Source: Telmatospirillum sp.
GTDB taxonomy: Bacteria; Pseudomonadota; Alphaproteobacteria; Rhodospirillales; Magnetospirillaceae
NCBI GenBank assembly: GCA_009712185.1
Contig: WASQ01000021.1
Coordinates: 1 to 32,420, forward strand
DNA: 32,420 bases
Reading direction: 5' to 3'
Each line of letters opens with the position of its first letter. The stretch's first letter is position 1. Shown here piece by piece: positions 26,112-32,420 of this stretch. Both the position numbers and the translations under genes were made by a program. Under the pieces are notes generated by a model that ran no database searches, was not told the DNA's origin, and worked only from the letters and a program-made list of their open reading frames with translations.

Positions 26112-27257
26112 TCAGCTCGCCAGGGCGGGATGGATCATCTGGCCGTCGCGGGTGAGCGCCGTGCCTTTGATGATCTCGTCATCCCAGTTGATGGAGAGCC
26201 CCTTGCTGTCCTTGTCGTAGGACAGCGTCAGGAAATTCAGCAGATTCTTGGAGAACAGAAGGCTCGAATCGGCGGCAAGCCGCGCCGGCACATTGGCATG
26301 ACCGATCAGCGTCACGCCGTGCTTGACCACCACCTTGCCGAACTCCGACAGCGGGCAGTTACCACCCGCCTCGACCGCCAGATCGACGATGACCGATCCC
26401 TTGCGCATATCCTTGACCATGTCCTCAGTGATCAGGACCGGTGCCGGCTTGCCGGGAATCAGGGCGGTGGAGATAGCGATGTCGGTCTTTTTCAGCGTCT
26501 CGGCGATCTTGTCCGCCTGTTTGCGCTTGTAGTCCTCCCCCATCTCCTTGGCATAGCCGCCCGAAGTCTCGGCATCGCGGGCCGCATCGGCATCGACCTC
26601 GACAAATTTGCCGCCCAGCGATTCGACCTGTTCCTTGACGGCCGGACGGACGTCAAAGGCATAAACCACGGCGCCCAGGCGCTTGGCCGTGGCAATGGCC
26701 TGCAGGCCGGCGACGCCGGCTCCCAGCACCAGGACTTTGGCCGGCGGCACTGTTCCGGCCGCCGTCATCATCATGGGAAAGGCACGGCCATATTCGGCGG
26801 CGGCATCCAGCACGGCCTTGTAGCCCGCCAGATTGCTTTGCGACGACAGAATATCCATGTTCTGCGCACGGCTGATGCGGGGCAGCAGTTCAAGGGCGAA
26901 CGCCGTCACGCCCGCCTTCGCATAGGCCTCCACCTGCGGTTTGTTCTGCAGGGCGGCCAGATGGCCGATCAGTATGGCCCCGCGTTTCAGAAGAGCCAGT
27001 TCATCCAGCCCCTCTTCCGCAGAGAGGGGCCGCTGGACCTTCAAGACCACATCGGCATCGGCAAGCAGCGCCGCCTCATCGGCGGCAATAGTGGCACCCG
27101 CGGCAGTAAAACTGTCGTCCGCGATGGAAGCTCCCTCACCGGCGCCGGTCTCGACGACGACGTCAAAACCCATACCCACAAATTTTTTGATAGTATCCGG
27201 TGAAGCCGCGACTCGCGCTTCATTGGCGCGGCGCTCCTTCGGAATGGCGATTTTCAT
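26112..27257 (-). CDS. pntAA: NAD(P) transhydrogenase alpha-1 (NAD-binding) subunit
   Basis: A 381-residue soluble domain I that binds NAD(H). It resembles alanine dehydrogenase at the N-terminus ([20 protein letters not shown]). The NAD-binding fold is around [22 protein letters not shown] near residue 170. [23 protein letters not shown] is a further family signature. The ATG at 27257 is chosen over the TTG one codon earlier. It is the first gene of pntAA-pntAB-pntB, with a promoter predicted about 36 bases upstream. Confidence 0.95.
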   Translation of the reverse strand: MKIAIPKERRANEARVAASPDTIKKFVGMGFDVVVETGAGEGASIADDSFTAAGATIAADEAALLADADVVLKVQRPLSAEEGLDELALLKRGAILIGHLAALQNKPQVEAYAKAGVTAFALELLPRISRAQNMDILSSQSNLAGYKAVLDAAAEYGRAFPMMMTAAGTVPPAKVLVLGAGVAGLQAIATAKRLGAVVYAFDVRPAVKEQVESLGGKFVEVDADAARDAETSGGYAKEMGEDYKRKQADKIAETLKKTDIAISTALIPGKPAPVLITEDMVKDMRKGSVIVDLAVEAGGNCPLSEFGKVVVKHGVTLIGHANVPARLAADSSLLFSKNLLNFLTLSYDKDSKGLSINWDDEIIKGTALTRDGQMIHPALAS

Positions 27258-27299
27258 CAAATAGGCCCTCTTCTTGACGCGCTTATCAAGGCACTGTTC

Positions 27300-27327
27300 A
27301 GAATACCCGCTGGCGGTAGTTTGCCAA
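27300..27327 (-). promoter_or_regulatory. Sigma-70-type promoter for the pnt operon
   Basis: On the minus strand TTGGCA (27327-27322), a 16-base spacer, then TATTCT (27305-27300). It matches the -35 at five of six positions and the -10 at four of six, and lies about 43 bp ahead of the pntAA ATG. Confidence 0.5.
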
Positions 27328-27386
27328 GCGCTTTGGCGGCGCCCGTTCTTTTCAGGTGCGCTGCACCAAGATGGTCATGCCGAAGG

Positions 27387-27414
27387 AAAAAAAAAGCCCC
27401 CGGGCCGGGGGGCT
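27387..27414 (-). terminator. Rho-independent terminator of the cimA-trmJ-bluB operon
   Basis: On the minus strand AGCCCCC pairs with GGGGGCT around a 6-base loop (27414-27395) and is followed by nine T (27395-27387). It lies about 125 bp after the bluB stop. Confidence 0.85.
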
Positions 27415-27537
27415 GTGCATTTCCGCCATCGAATCCTTAAGGTCATAGATACGGTCCCTCTGAGACCGGCCTTAAGGGAGGGTCATAATCGGGGAAACAT
27501 TCGCCAATCTTTCACCCAACCGAAACACAATATTTCG

Positions 27538-28188
27538 TTATCGTTGGAACAGAACCTTCTCGAAGGCCTCCCGCTGTTGCCAACCCAGCCTTACCAGTTC
27601 CGGCTCGTCGCTCTGCTCGACCGGACGACCGACACAGAGATAGGCGACAAGCGACCAGTCGGGGGGGACGTCGAGCGCTTCGCAAGCCTGCGCGGGATCA
27701 AGAATGGACACCCAGCCGACGCCCAGCCCGTGAATCCGGGCGGCAAGCCAGAGCGTGTAAATCGCCGCCACCACGGAAAAATTCTTGGTCTCCGGCATGG
27801 TGCGGCTGCCGAGGCCATGGCCGGTTTCCGAACCGTTATCGCAGAACACCGCCAGATGTTCGGGTGCGTCGTCCAGGCCGGCCAGCTTCAGTGTGGCGTA
27901 CAGGCGCGCCTTCTCGCCATGATAGCTTTGCAGCGCCTCGGCGTTGCAGGTCATGAAATTGGCCCGGATGGCGGCGCGCCGGGCGGGATCGGACACGCGG
28001 ACGAACCGCCAGGGCTGACTGTTTCCAACCGACGGCGCCAGGCAGGACATCGCGATCAGGCGGTCGATCAGGGTCTGATCGATCGGATCGCGCCGGAAGT
28101 GACGAACGTCGCGCCGCCAGATCAGAAGCTGCTCGAACTGCCGCTGGAAGGTCTCGTCGAACCTGGGCGGCACCATCTCCGTCGTCAT
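27538..28188 (-). CDS. bluB: 5,6-dimethylbenzimidazole synthase
   Basis: A 216-residue flavoenzyme of the nitroreductase fold that cleaves FMNH2 with O2 to form the lower ligand of vitamin B12. RRDVRHFRRDP near residue 25, CLAPSVGNSQPWRFVRV near residue 50 and GLGVGWVSILDP near residue 155 mark it as BluB rather than an ordinary nitroreductase. The start overlaps the trmJ stop by 4 bases (ATGA), so it is co-translated. No cobalamin riboswitch or other B12 gene is seen nearby. Confidence 0.9.
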   Translation of the reverse strand: MTTEMVPPRFDETFQRQFEQLLIWRRDVRHFRRDPIDQTLIDRLIAMSCLAPSVGNSQPWRFVRVSDPARRAAIRANFMTCNAEALQSYHGEKARLYATLKLAGLDDAPEHLAVFCDNGSETGHGLGSRTMPETKNFSVVAAIYTLWLAARIHGLGVGWVSILDPAQACEALDVPPDWSLVAYLCVGRPVEQSDEPELVRLGWQQREAFEKVLFQR

Positions 28189-28958
28189 TTTTCCACCTCG
28201 CCTTTTTTCCTGCGCCAGGTGACCAGTTCATGGACGATGCCATGCAGCGTCCGGACCTCCTGCTGCGTCAGATCTGCGCGTTCGAACATATTGCGGATAT
28301 TGCGGACCATGACCGGCCTTTTCTCGATCGCGCGAAAGAAACCGCAATCGTCGAGTTCCCGCTCCAGATGCTCGAAAAAACCGACCAGATCCTCCTTCAG
28401 GGCGACCGGCGCCGCCCCCCGGGTCATCGCCCGGGGCTCCGCCGGATCGCCGGCCTGATACCACTCATAGGCCACCAGAAGAACCGACTGCGCCAGGTTG
28501 AGCGAGCAATAGTCCGGGTTCAGAGGCACCGTCACGCCCACGTCCGCCAGGGCGATGTCATCATTTTCCAGCCCCGTCCTCTCGGGGCCGAACAGAACGC
28601 CGCAACGCAGTCCCTGCGCGATATGATCCCTCAGCTCGGTCGCCGCGCGCCTCGGCGTCACGACCGGCTTCACCATGAAGCGGTTGCGGCCCGTGGTCGC
28701 GTAGACACGGTGAAGATCGGCGATCGCCTCCGCAGTGGTATCGAAGCAGCGGGCCGCCCGCAACAGCGCGGCGGCGCCCGACGACGCGGCGATGGCTTTG
28801 GCGGACAGCCAGTTTTCGCGCGGAGAGACCAGCCGGAGCTCCGTCAACCCGCAATTCAACATCGCCCGCGTCGTCGTTCCGATGTTTTCCGAAAGTTGCG
28901 GGTGAACCAGAATGACCGCCGGCAGGTCCACCGACGGCGTTACCTCTGTGATTGACAT
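28185..28958 (-). CDS. trmJ: TrmJ-like RNA methyltransferase (SPOUT family)
   Basis: A 257-residue SpoU/TrmH-class methyltransferase that likely 2'-O-methylates tRNA position 32 using S-adenosylmethionine. The three SPOUT motifs are visible: SENIGTTTRAMLNCGL (N-terminal), GVLFGPERTGLENDDI and SLNLAQSVLLVAYEW. The C-terminal extension of about 70 residues (FFEHLERELDDCGFF to HELVTWRRKKG) is characteristic of TrmJ. The ATG at 28958 starts four bases after the cimA stop; the longer upstream frame would overlap cimA. Confidence 0.85.
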   Translation of the reverse strand: MSITEVTPSVDLPAVILVHPQLSENIGTTTRAMLNCGLTELRLVSPRENWLSAKAIAASSGAAALLRAARCFDTTAEAIADLHRVYATTGRNRFMVKPVVTPRRAATELRDHIAQGLRCGVLFGPERTGLENDDIALADVGVTVPLNPDYCSLNLAQSVLLVAYEWYQAGDPAEPRAMTRGAAPVALKEDLVGFFEHLERELDDCGFFRAIEKRPVMVRNIRNMFERADLTQQEVRTLHGIVHELVTWRRKKGEVEK

Positions 28959-28962
28959 ACCT

Positions 28963-30558
28963 TCATCCCTGGGTGGCGCCGTCCCGCAGCAATTTATAGG
29001 TGATGCTGTCATGCAGGGCGTTGAAGGATGCGTCGATCACATTGGCCGACACCCCGACCGTGCACCAGCGCTCTCCCTGATGGTCGGCGCTTTCGATCAT
29101 GACCCGTGTCACGGCCGCCGTTGCCGCTTTCGGGTCCAGAATGCGCACCTTGTAATCCACCAGCCGGAGATCCGCAAGCTGCGGGAACACCGGCATCAGG
29201 ACCTTGCGCAGTGCCGCGTCGAGCGCGCTGATCGGACCATTTCCCTCGGCCACGGTCATCAAGGTCTCTCCGGCGACCTCGGCCTTGATGGTCGCCTCGG
29301 AAAGCGTGATCAACTCTCCGCGGCTGTTCCAGCGCCGCTCATCGATGACACGGAAGCTCTGGACCCGGAACAGGTCGGTCAGACCGCCAAGGACCCGGCG
29401 GGCCAGAAGTTCGAAGCTGGCCTCCGCGCCGTCATACGCATAACCGTTGTATTCCCGGACCTTCACCTCCTCGATCAGGCGGTTGATCTTGGGATCCTGG
29501 GGATCGAATTCGAATCCGATTTCGCGGAAACGCGCCAGGATGTTGGACCGCCCGGCCTGATCCGACACCACAATATGGCGCCGGTTTCCCACCAGTTCCG
29601 GAGCGATGTGCTCGTAGCAGCGCGGGTCTTTTTCGACCGCCGAGACGTGCAGACCGCCCTTATGGGCGAAGGCGGCCTCTCCGACATAGGCCGCGTGGCG
29701 GTTCGGCGCCCGGTTCAGCCGTTCGTCGAGAGCCCGTGAAACATGCGTGAGCTTCGTGAGATCCGTCGGCGAAATCCCCGTCTCATAGCCCATTTTCAGA
29801 ACCAGATTGGGAATGATGGAAATCAGATTGGCGTTGCCGCACCGCTCGCCGAGCCCGTTCAGGGTACCCTGCACCTGACGTACACCGGCACGCACGGCCG
29901 CCAGGGAATTGGCGACCGCGTTGTCGCAATCGTTGTGACAGTGGATTCCCAGATGATGTCCCGGAACCGTCGCCACCACCTCAGACACGATACGTTCGAT
30001 CTCGTGCGGCAGGGTCCCGCCATTGGTATCGCACAGGACGACCCAGCGGGCGCCGGCCTCGTAGGCGGTTTTGACCGCGGACAGGGCATAGGAGGGATTG
30101 GCCCGGTATCCGTCGAAAAAATGCTCCGCGTCGAAAATCACTTCCGCAACGCGTCCACGCAAATGTTCGATCGAGGAGGAAATCATCCGCAGGTTTTCGC
30201 CAAGATCGATGCCAAGCGCCACCGACACCTGAAAGTCCCAGGTCTTGCCGACCACCGTCACCACCGTCGCAGCCGGAACCAGCAGGGCCTGCAGGCCAGG
30301 GTCGTTGTCGGCGGACCGCCCCGCGCGGCGGGTCATGCCGAATGCGGCGAGACGCGACCGGCCCAGCACCGGCGCTTCAGCAAAAAAGGCGTCATCGGTC
30401 GGATTGGCGCCCGGCCAGCCGCCTTCGATATAATCGACTCCCAGCCGGTCGAGTTCGTGGACGATGGCAATCTTGTCGGCCGGGCTGAAATCGACGCCTT
30501 GCGTCTGCGCGCCATCGCGCAAGGTGGAGTCGTAGAGATAAACCCGTTTGTCGGTCAT
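28963..30558 (-). CDS. cimA: Citramalate synthase
   Basis: A 531-residue enzyme of the isopropylmalate/citramalate synthase family that condenses pyruvate with acetyl-CoA to citramalate, a threonine-independent route to isoleucine. The N-terminal YDSTLRDGAQTQGVDFS holds the metal site, and GIHCHNDCDNAVANSLAAV provides the conserved His pair. The C-terminal domain after about residue 400 is regulatory. The opening YLYDSTLRDGAQTQG resembles the TIGR00977 citramalate synthase group better than LeuA. It heads the cimA-trmJ-bluB unit. The ATG at 30558 follows a GGGGG stretch. Confidence 0.87.
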   Translation of the reverse strand: MTDKRVYLYDSTLRDGAQTQGVDFSPADKIAIVHELDRLGVDYIEGGWPGANPTDDAFFAEAPVLGRSRLAAFGMTRRAGRSADNDPGLQALLVPAATVVTVVGKTWDFQVSVALGIDLGENLRMISSSIEHLRGRVAEVIFDAEHFFDGYRANPSYALSAVKTAYEAGARWVVLCDTNGGTLPHEIERIVSEVVATVPGHHLGIHCHNDCDNAVANSLAAVRAGVRQVQGTLNGLGERCGNANLISIIPNLVLKMGYETGISPTDLTKLTHVSRALDERLNRAPNRHAAYVGEAAFAHKGGLHVSAVEKDPRCYEHIAPELVGNRRHIVVSDQAGRSNILARFREIGFEFDPQDPKINRLIEEVKVREYNGYAYDGAEASFELLARRVLGGLTDLFRVQSFRVIDERRWNSRGELITLSEATIKAEVAGETLMTVAEGNGPISALDAALRKVLMPVFPQLADLRLVDYKVRILDPKAATAAVTRVMIESADHQGERWCTVGVSANVIDASFNALHDSITYKLLRDGATQG

Positions 30559-30801
30559 GCCCGCCCCCTGCCTCGACTGAAAGGGGAAGAGAATGCCCTA
30601 TCATGTCGCGGGTCTCAAGATGGAACGCCCGGACGGGCAAGGCGCTTCCTTGCCATTGTGCCCGGATCGTGCCCGCCTCGCGCCAACCGGCCATGAGGAT
30701 GTTTCTCCGCCGGCCTGCCCGCCCTGCGAACCGACAGCGCCCGATGGACCGGGAGTTTGCGAAAAACGTGGGGGAACGTGGCATGGGGGCCGTGCGATGA
30801 T

Positions 30802-30829
30802 CCGTTCCGATCCGCGCGGGCCGGTATCA
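30802..30829 (-). repeat. Stop-codon-linked repeat, copy after the 48-residue gene
   Basis: On the minus strand TGATACC, a GC-rich middle, then GATCGGAACGG. The TGA is the stop codon of the upstream small gene. It resembles the copies at 16345-16373 and 8414-8449. Confidence 0.45.
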
Positions 30830-30973
30830 ATACGCAATGGTCGAGACCACGGCGACCAGCAAAAGGGCGGCGCCCAGCGACGCCAACCCCATTCCATACC
30901 AGCCGATCAGCCGGTAGTCCCGATCGATATCCGTCTGCCCGGAGGGCTCCCTGGACCTGAAAATGGAGCTCAT
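30827..30973 (-). CDS. Small single-pass membrane protein (48 residues)
   Basis: A short reading frame with ATG at 30973, GAGGGC eight bases upstream and a stop at 30827. The first 22 residues are charged (MSSIFRSREPSGQTDIDRDY). Residues 23-48 form one hydrophobic helix (LIGWYGMGLASLGAALLLVA to the end). A charged N-terminus followed by a membrane helix is plausible for a real protein. It superficially resembles the N-terminus of the phosphate permease PstA, so a decayed gene is possible. The family is not recognised. It lies 268 bp upstream of cimA on the same strand; the gap between them holds nothing I recognise. Confidence 0.55.
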   Translation of the reverse strand: MSSIFRSREPSGQTDIDRDYRLIGWYGMGLASLGAALLLVAVVSTIAY

Positions 30974-31388
30974 GATGCCCTCGTCACTCCCAAAGCGGGG
31001 CCGGTCGCCCGACCGTCAGGGCGGCAGGAGATGCCCGGCGGGTTCCGCGCTGCGACCGGACCAGGATGTCGACGGCTGATTTCAGGATCATTTCTATCAT
31101 TCGCTCAAAGTGTAACAATTTACTTCAATTTCCAGGTTATAGATCCCGGATGCTCCATCCGGTGCGTCCGGTCTGCGGGCATCCGGGAGGATTCGTCCGT
31201 CGTCCAGGCCGCGATGCCGGATGGAAACGGCCCCCGGCATCGCGGCCGGCTTTATAACGGCCTGAAACAAAGCTGTAATCCAGGGAAACGCAAGAGACAT
31301 TCCGTCGTCACTTTTCCTCGCCACCATGGCGACAGCCCCGGACGGTTGGACCATCGGCCGTCTCCCCGGGGGGTGTCATAGGTGCGAT
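30974..31388. other. Non-coding region with two hairpins
   Basis: 415 bp without a credible gene. It includes an AT-rich stretch near 31085-31140 that could hold promoters. It also has CCGGATG/CATCCGG (31146-31162) and a perfect 14-bp inverted repeat, GGCCGCGATGCCGG with 31234-31247 (left arm 31207-31220), followed by GGCTTTAT. The hairpins could belong to a small RNA or be REP-like; neither is established. Confidence 0.45.
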
Positions 31389-31389
31389 C

Positions 31390-31866
31390 ATGATGAAAAC
31401 TGTGGCAAAAATACCGATCGCAATCGGGCTTTGCGTCTTTTCCGCTGTTCTGGCGACGGTTGTCCCCCTGTCTTCGGCGACCGCGCAGGACCATGGGCAT
31501 TTCGGTTTTCATGGCCGCGATGTCCATCATTTCGGACGTGGAGAGCTGCGGCTGTGGCGGGGCGGCCTGTGGCGACACGAAATCCATAACGGCCGTCCCG
31601 GCTGGTGGTGGGTGGTTGGCAGCACCTGGTATTTCTACGACCGCCCGGTCTACCCCTATCCGGTCGTGGTGTCGGATCTCGCGTTCGCCGAACCGGTCGT
31701 CGTGGCGCCGCCCGCAGTCATCGCCCCACCGCCGGCGGTCGTCGTGACACCGGCTGTGCCGGCACAGCCCCAGATGTGGTACTACTGCGATAATCCCGCC
31801 GGCTATTATCCCTACGTTCCGACCTGCACCACGCCGTTCCGGCCCGTGCCGGCCACTCCCCATTGA
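31390..31866 (+). CDS. Secreted protein rich in Trp/Tyr/Pro, family of unknown function
   Basis: A 158-residue exported protein. Residues 1-33 form a signal peptide ending near SATAQD. A His/Gly/Arg-rich part (HFGFHGRDVHHFGRG) follows, then an aromatic segment (GRPGWWWVVGSTWYFYDRP) and a Pro/Val-rich stretch. The C-terminus is cysteine-containing: MWYYCDNPAGYYPYVPTC. The same WWWVV, YPYP and YCxNPAGYYPYVxxC pattern recurs in uncharacterised proteobacterial envelope proteins, where one disulfide between the two Cys is likely. The ATG at 31390 (or the next codon) starts it. The lipoprotein gene follows after 19 bp. Confidence 0.78.
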   Translation: MMKTVAKIPIAIGLCVFSAVLATVVPLSSATAQDHGHFGFHGRDVHHFGRGELRLWRGGLWRHEIHNGRPGWWWVVGSTWYFYDRPVYPYPVVVSDLAFAEPVVVAPPAVIAPPPAVVVTPAVPAQPQMWYYCDNPAGYYPYVPTCTTPFRPVPATPH

Positions 31867-31885
31867 CGGGCAGGAGGGTCATCCC

Positions 31886-32420
31886 ATGCGACAGTCAGGA
31901 CATCTGATTGCGACGATTTTGGCGCTACTCGCCCTTAGCGCCTGCGCGCAGACCCCCATGGGACCGCGCGTCCAGGTTATGCCCGCCGCCAATAAACCGT
32001 TCGAGGTGTTCCAGCAGGAACAGGCTCTCTGCAAACAATATGCGACGGATCAGGTGGCGGGCCAGGCCGATGCGGCCAACGGCCGCGCGGTCGGGGCGGC
32101 GCTGCTGGGTGGCGCCCTGGGCGCCGGTGTCGGGGCGGCGGCCGCCGGCGGACATGGCGCCGCCGTCGGGGCGGCCACCGGCGGCGCGCTTGGAACGGCT
32201 GTCGGCGCCGGCAACTCGGAACGAAGCCAGGGCGCCATTCAGCAGCAATATGACACCGCATTCACGCAGTGCATGGTCGCCAAAGGCAATCAGGTCGTAC
32301 CCCCGCCGATGCGGATGGTGGTCCAACCGGCGGTCGTCTATACGCCGGCTCCCGCCGTCGTCTACACAGCCCCCCCTGCGGTTGTGTATGCACCACCCCC
32401 GGGTGCGGCCGCCGCCCCGC
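31886..32420 (+). CDS. Glycine-zipper lipoprotein, 3'-truncated by the window edge
   Basis: Open reading frame from ATG at 31886 (GGAGGG nine bases upstream) to the end of the window, 178 codons visible with no stop. The signal peptide ends in the lipobox LALSAC, so Cys20 is the lipidated residue. After about 55 residues comes a Gly/Ala-rich hydrophobic stretch (GAALLGGALGAGVGAAAAGG) typical of glycine-zipper outer-membrane proteins. The visible C-terminus is Pro-rich with repeated VVYTAPPA-like units. Its role is probably in envelope integrity, but no specific function is known. It is probably co-transcribed with the upstream secreted-protein gene. Confidence 0.82.
   Translation, partial: MRQSGHLIATILALLALSACAQTPMGPRVQVMPAANKPFEVFQQEQALCKQYATDQVAGQADAANGRAVGAALLGGALGAGVGAAAAGGHGAAVGAATGGALGTAVGAGNSERSQGAIQQQYDTAFTQCMVAKGNQVVPPPMRMVVQPAVVYTPAPAVVYTAPPAVVYAPPPGAAAAP

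Noticed and set aside
27538-28188. General nitroreductase
   Set aside because: The SVGNSQPWRF and GVGWVSILDP segments are specific to BluB.
30593-31381. 262-codon plus-strand open frame in the cimA upstream region
   Set aside because: No ribosome site, no family motif, spans obvious non-coding hairpins and opposes a better small gene.

Overview
This window is GC-rich, single-copy chromosomal DNA from an alphaproteobacterium, most likely a member of the Rhodospirillales or a close relative. Lineage markers are a RcdA-type DUF1465 protein, the DUF1192 / quinone oxidoreductase / TrcR (DUF1013) neighbourhood, COQ9, two DUF465 proteins, the split PntAA/PntAB/PntB transhydrogenase and a ROSE-type RNA thermometer ahead of a small heat-shock gene. 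The species cannot be fixed from the sequence. No tRNA, rRNA, CRISPR array or intact mobile element was seen.

Layout. 1-2.6 kb: 3' part of a class III nucleotide cyclase, convergent rcdA, and an hsp20 gene with a sigma-32-like promoter, ROSE thermometer and strong terminator. 2.8-7.4 kb: DUF1192 divergent from a quinone oxidoreductase, trcR, propionyl-CoA synthetase prpE on the minus strand, and a secreted protein with 11-residue repeats. 7.5-8.4 kb: DUF465 and ubiX. 8.46-16.3 kb: the accessory island described below. 16.4-19.5 kb: trypsin-like protein, pfkA, DUF465, degenerate GGDEF protein. 19.8-24.1 kb: purEK, DedA, def-COQ9 and rpsU. 24.3-31 kb (minus strand): pntAA-pntAB-pntB, then cimA-trmJ-bluB and a 48-residue membrane protein. 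31.4 kb to the end: a secreted protein and a glycine-zipper lipoprotein that runs off the window.

The most interesting part is 8.46-16.3 kb. It holds a complete glycyl-radical 4-hydroxyphenylacetate decarboxylase system (p-cresol forming), in the order hpdB-hpdC-MFS transporter-hpdA on the minus strand. It is divergent from a PAS/AAA+/Fis sigma-54 activator across an 856-bp AT-rich spacer. This enzyme is known mainly from clostridia and a few other gut or oral anaerobes, so finding it in an alphaproteobacterial chromosome is unusual. The large subunit keeps every catalytic residue I know for the family. The small subunit keeps only one of the two iron-sulfur cluster motifs. A sigma-54 promoter lies 74 bp ahead of hpdB, with GTGAC half-sites about 110-180 bp further upstream. 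Long GC hairpins separate the transporter gene from the genes on either side.

Expected working model (inference): under anoxia the PAS activator senses a small molecule and switches on hpdBC from the sigma-54 promoter. The transporter moves an arylacetate and/or its product, and HpdA installs the glycyl radical with S-adenosylmethionine. Decarboxylation then consumes a proton and releases a p-cresol-type product. The remaining genes are ordinary housekeeping.
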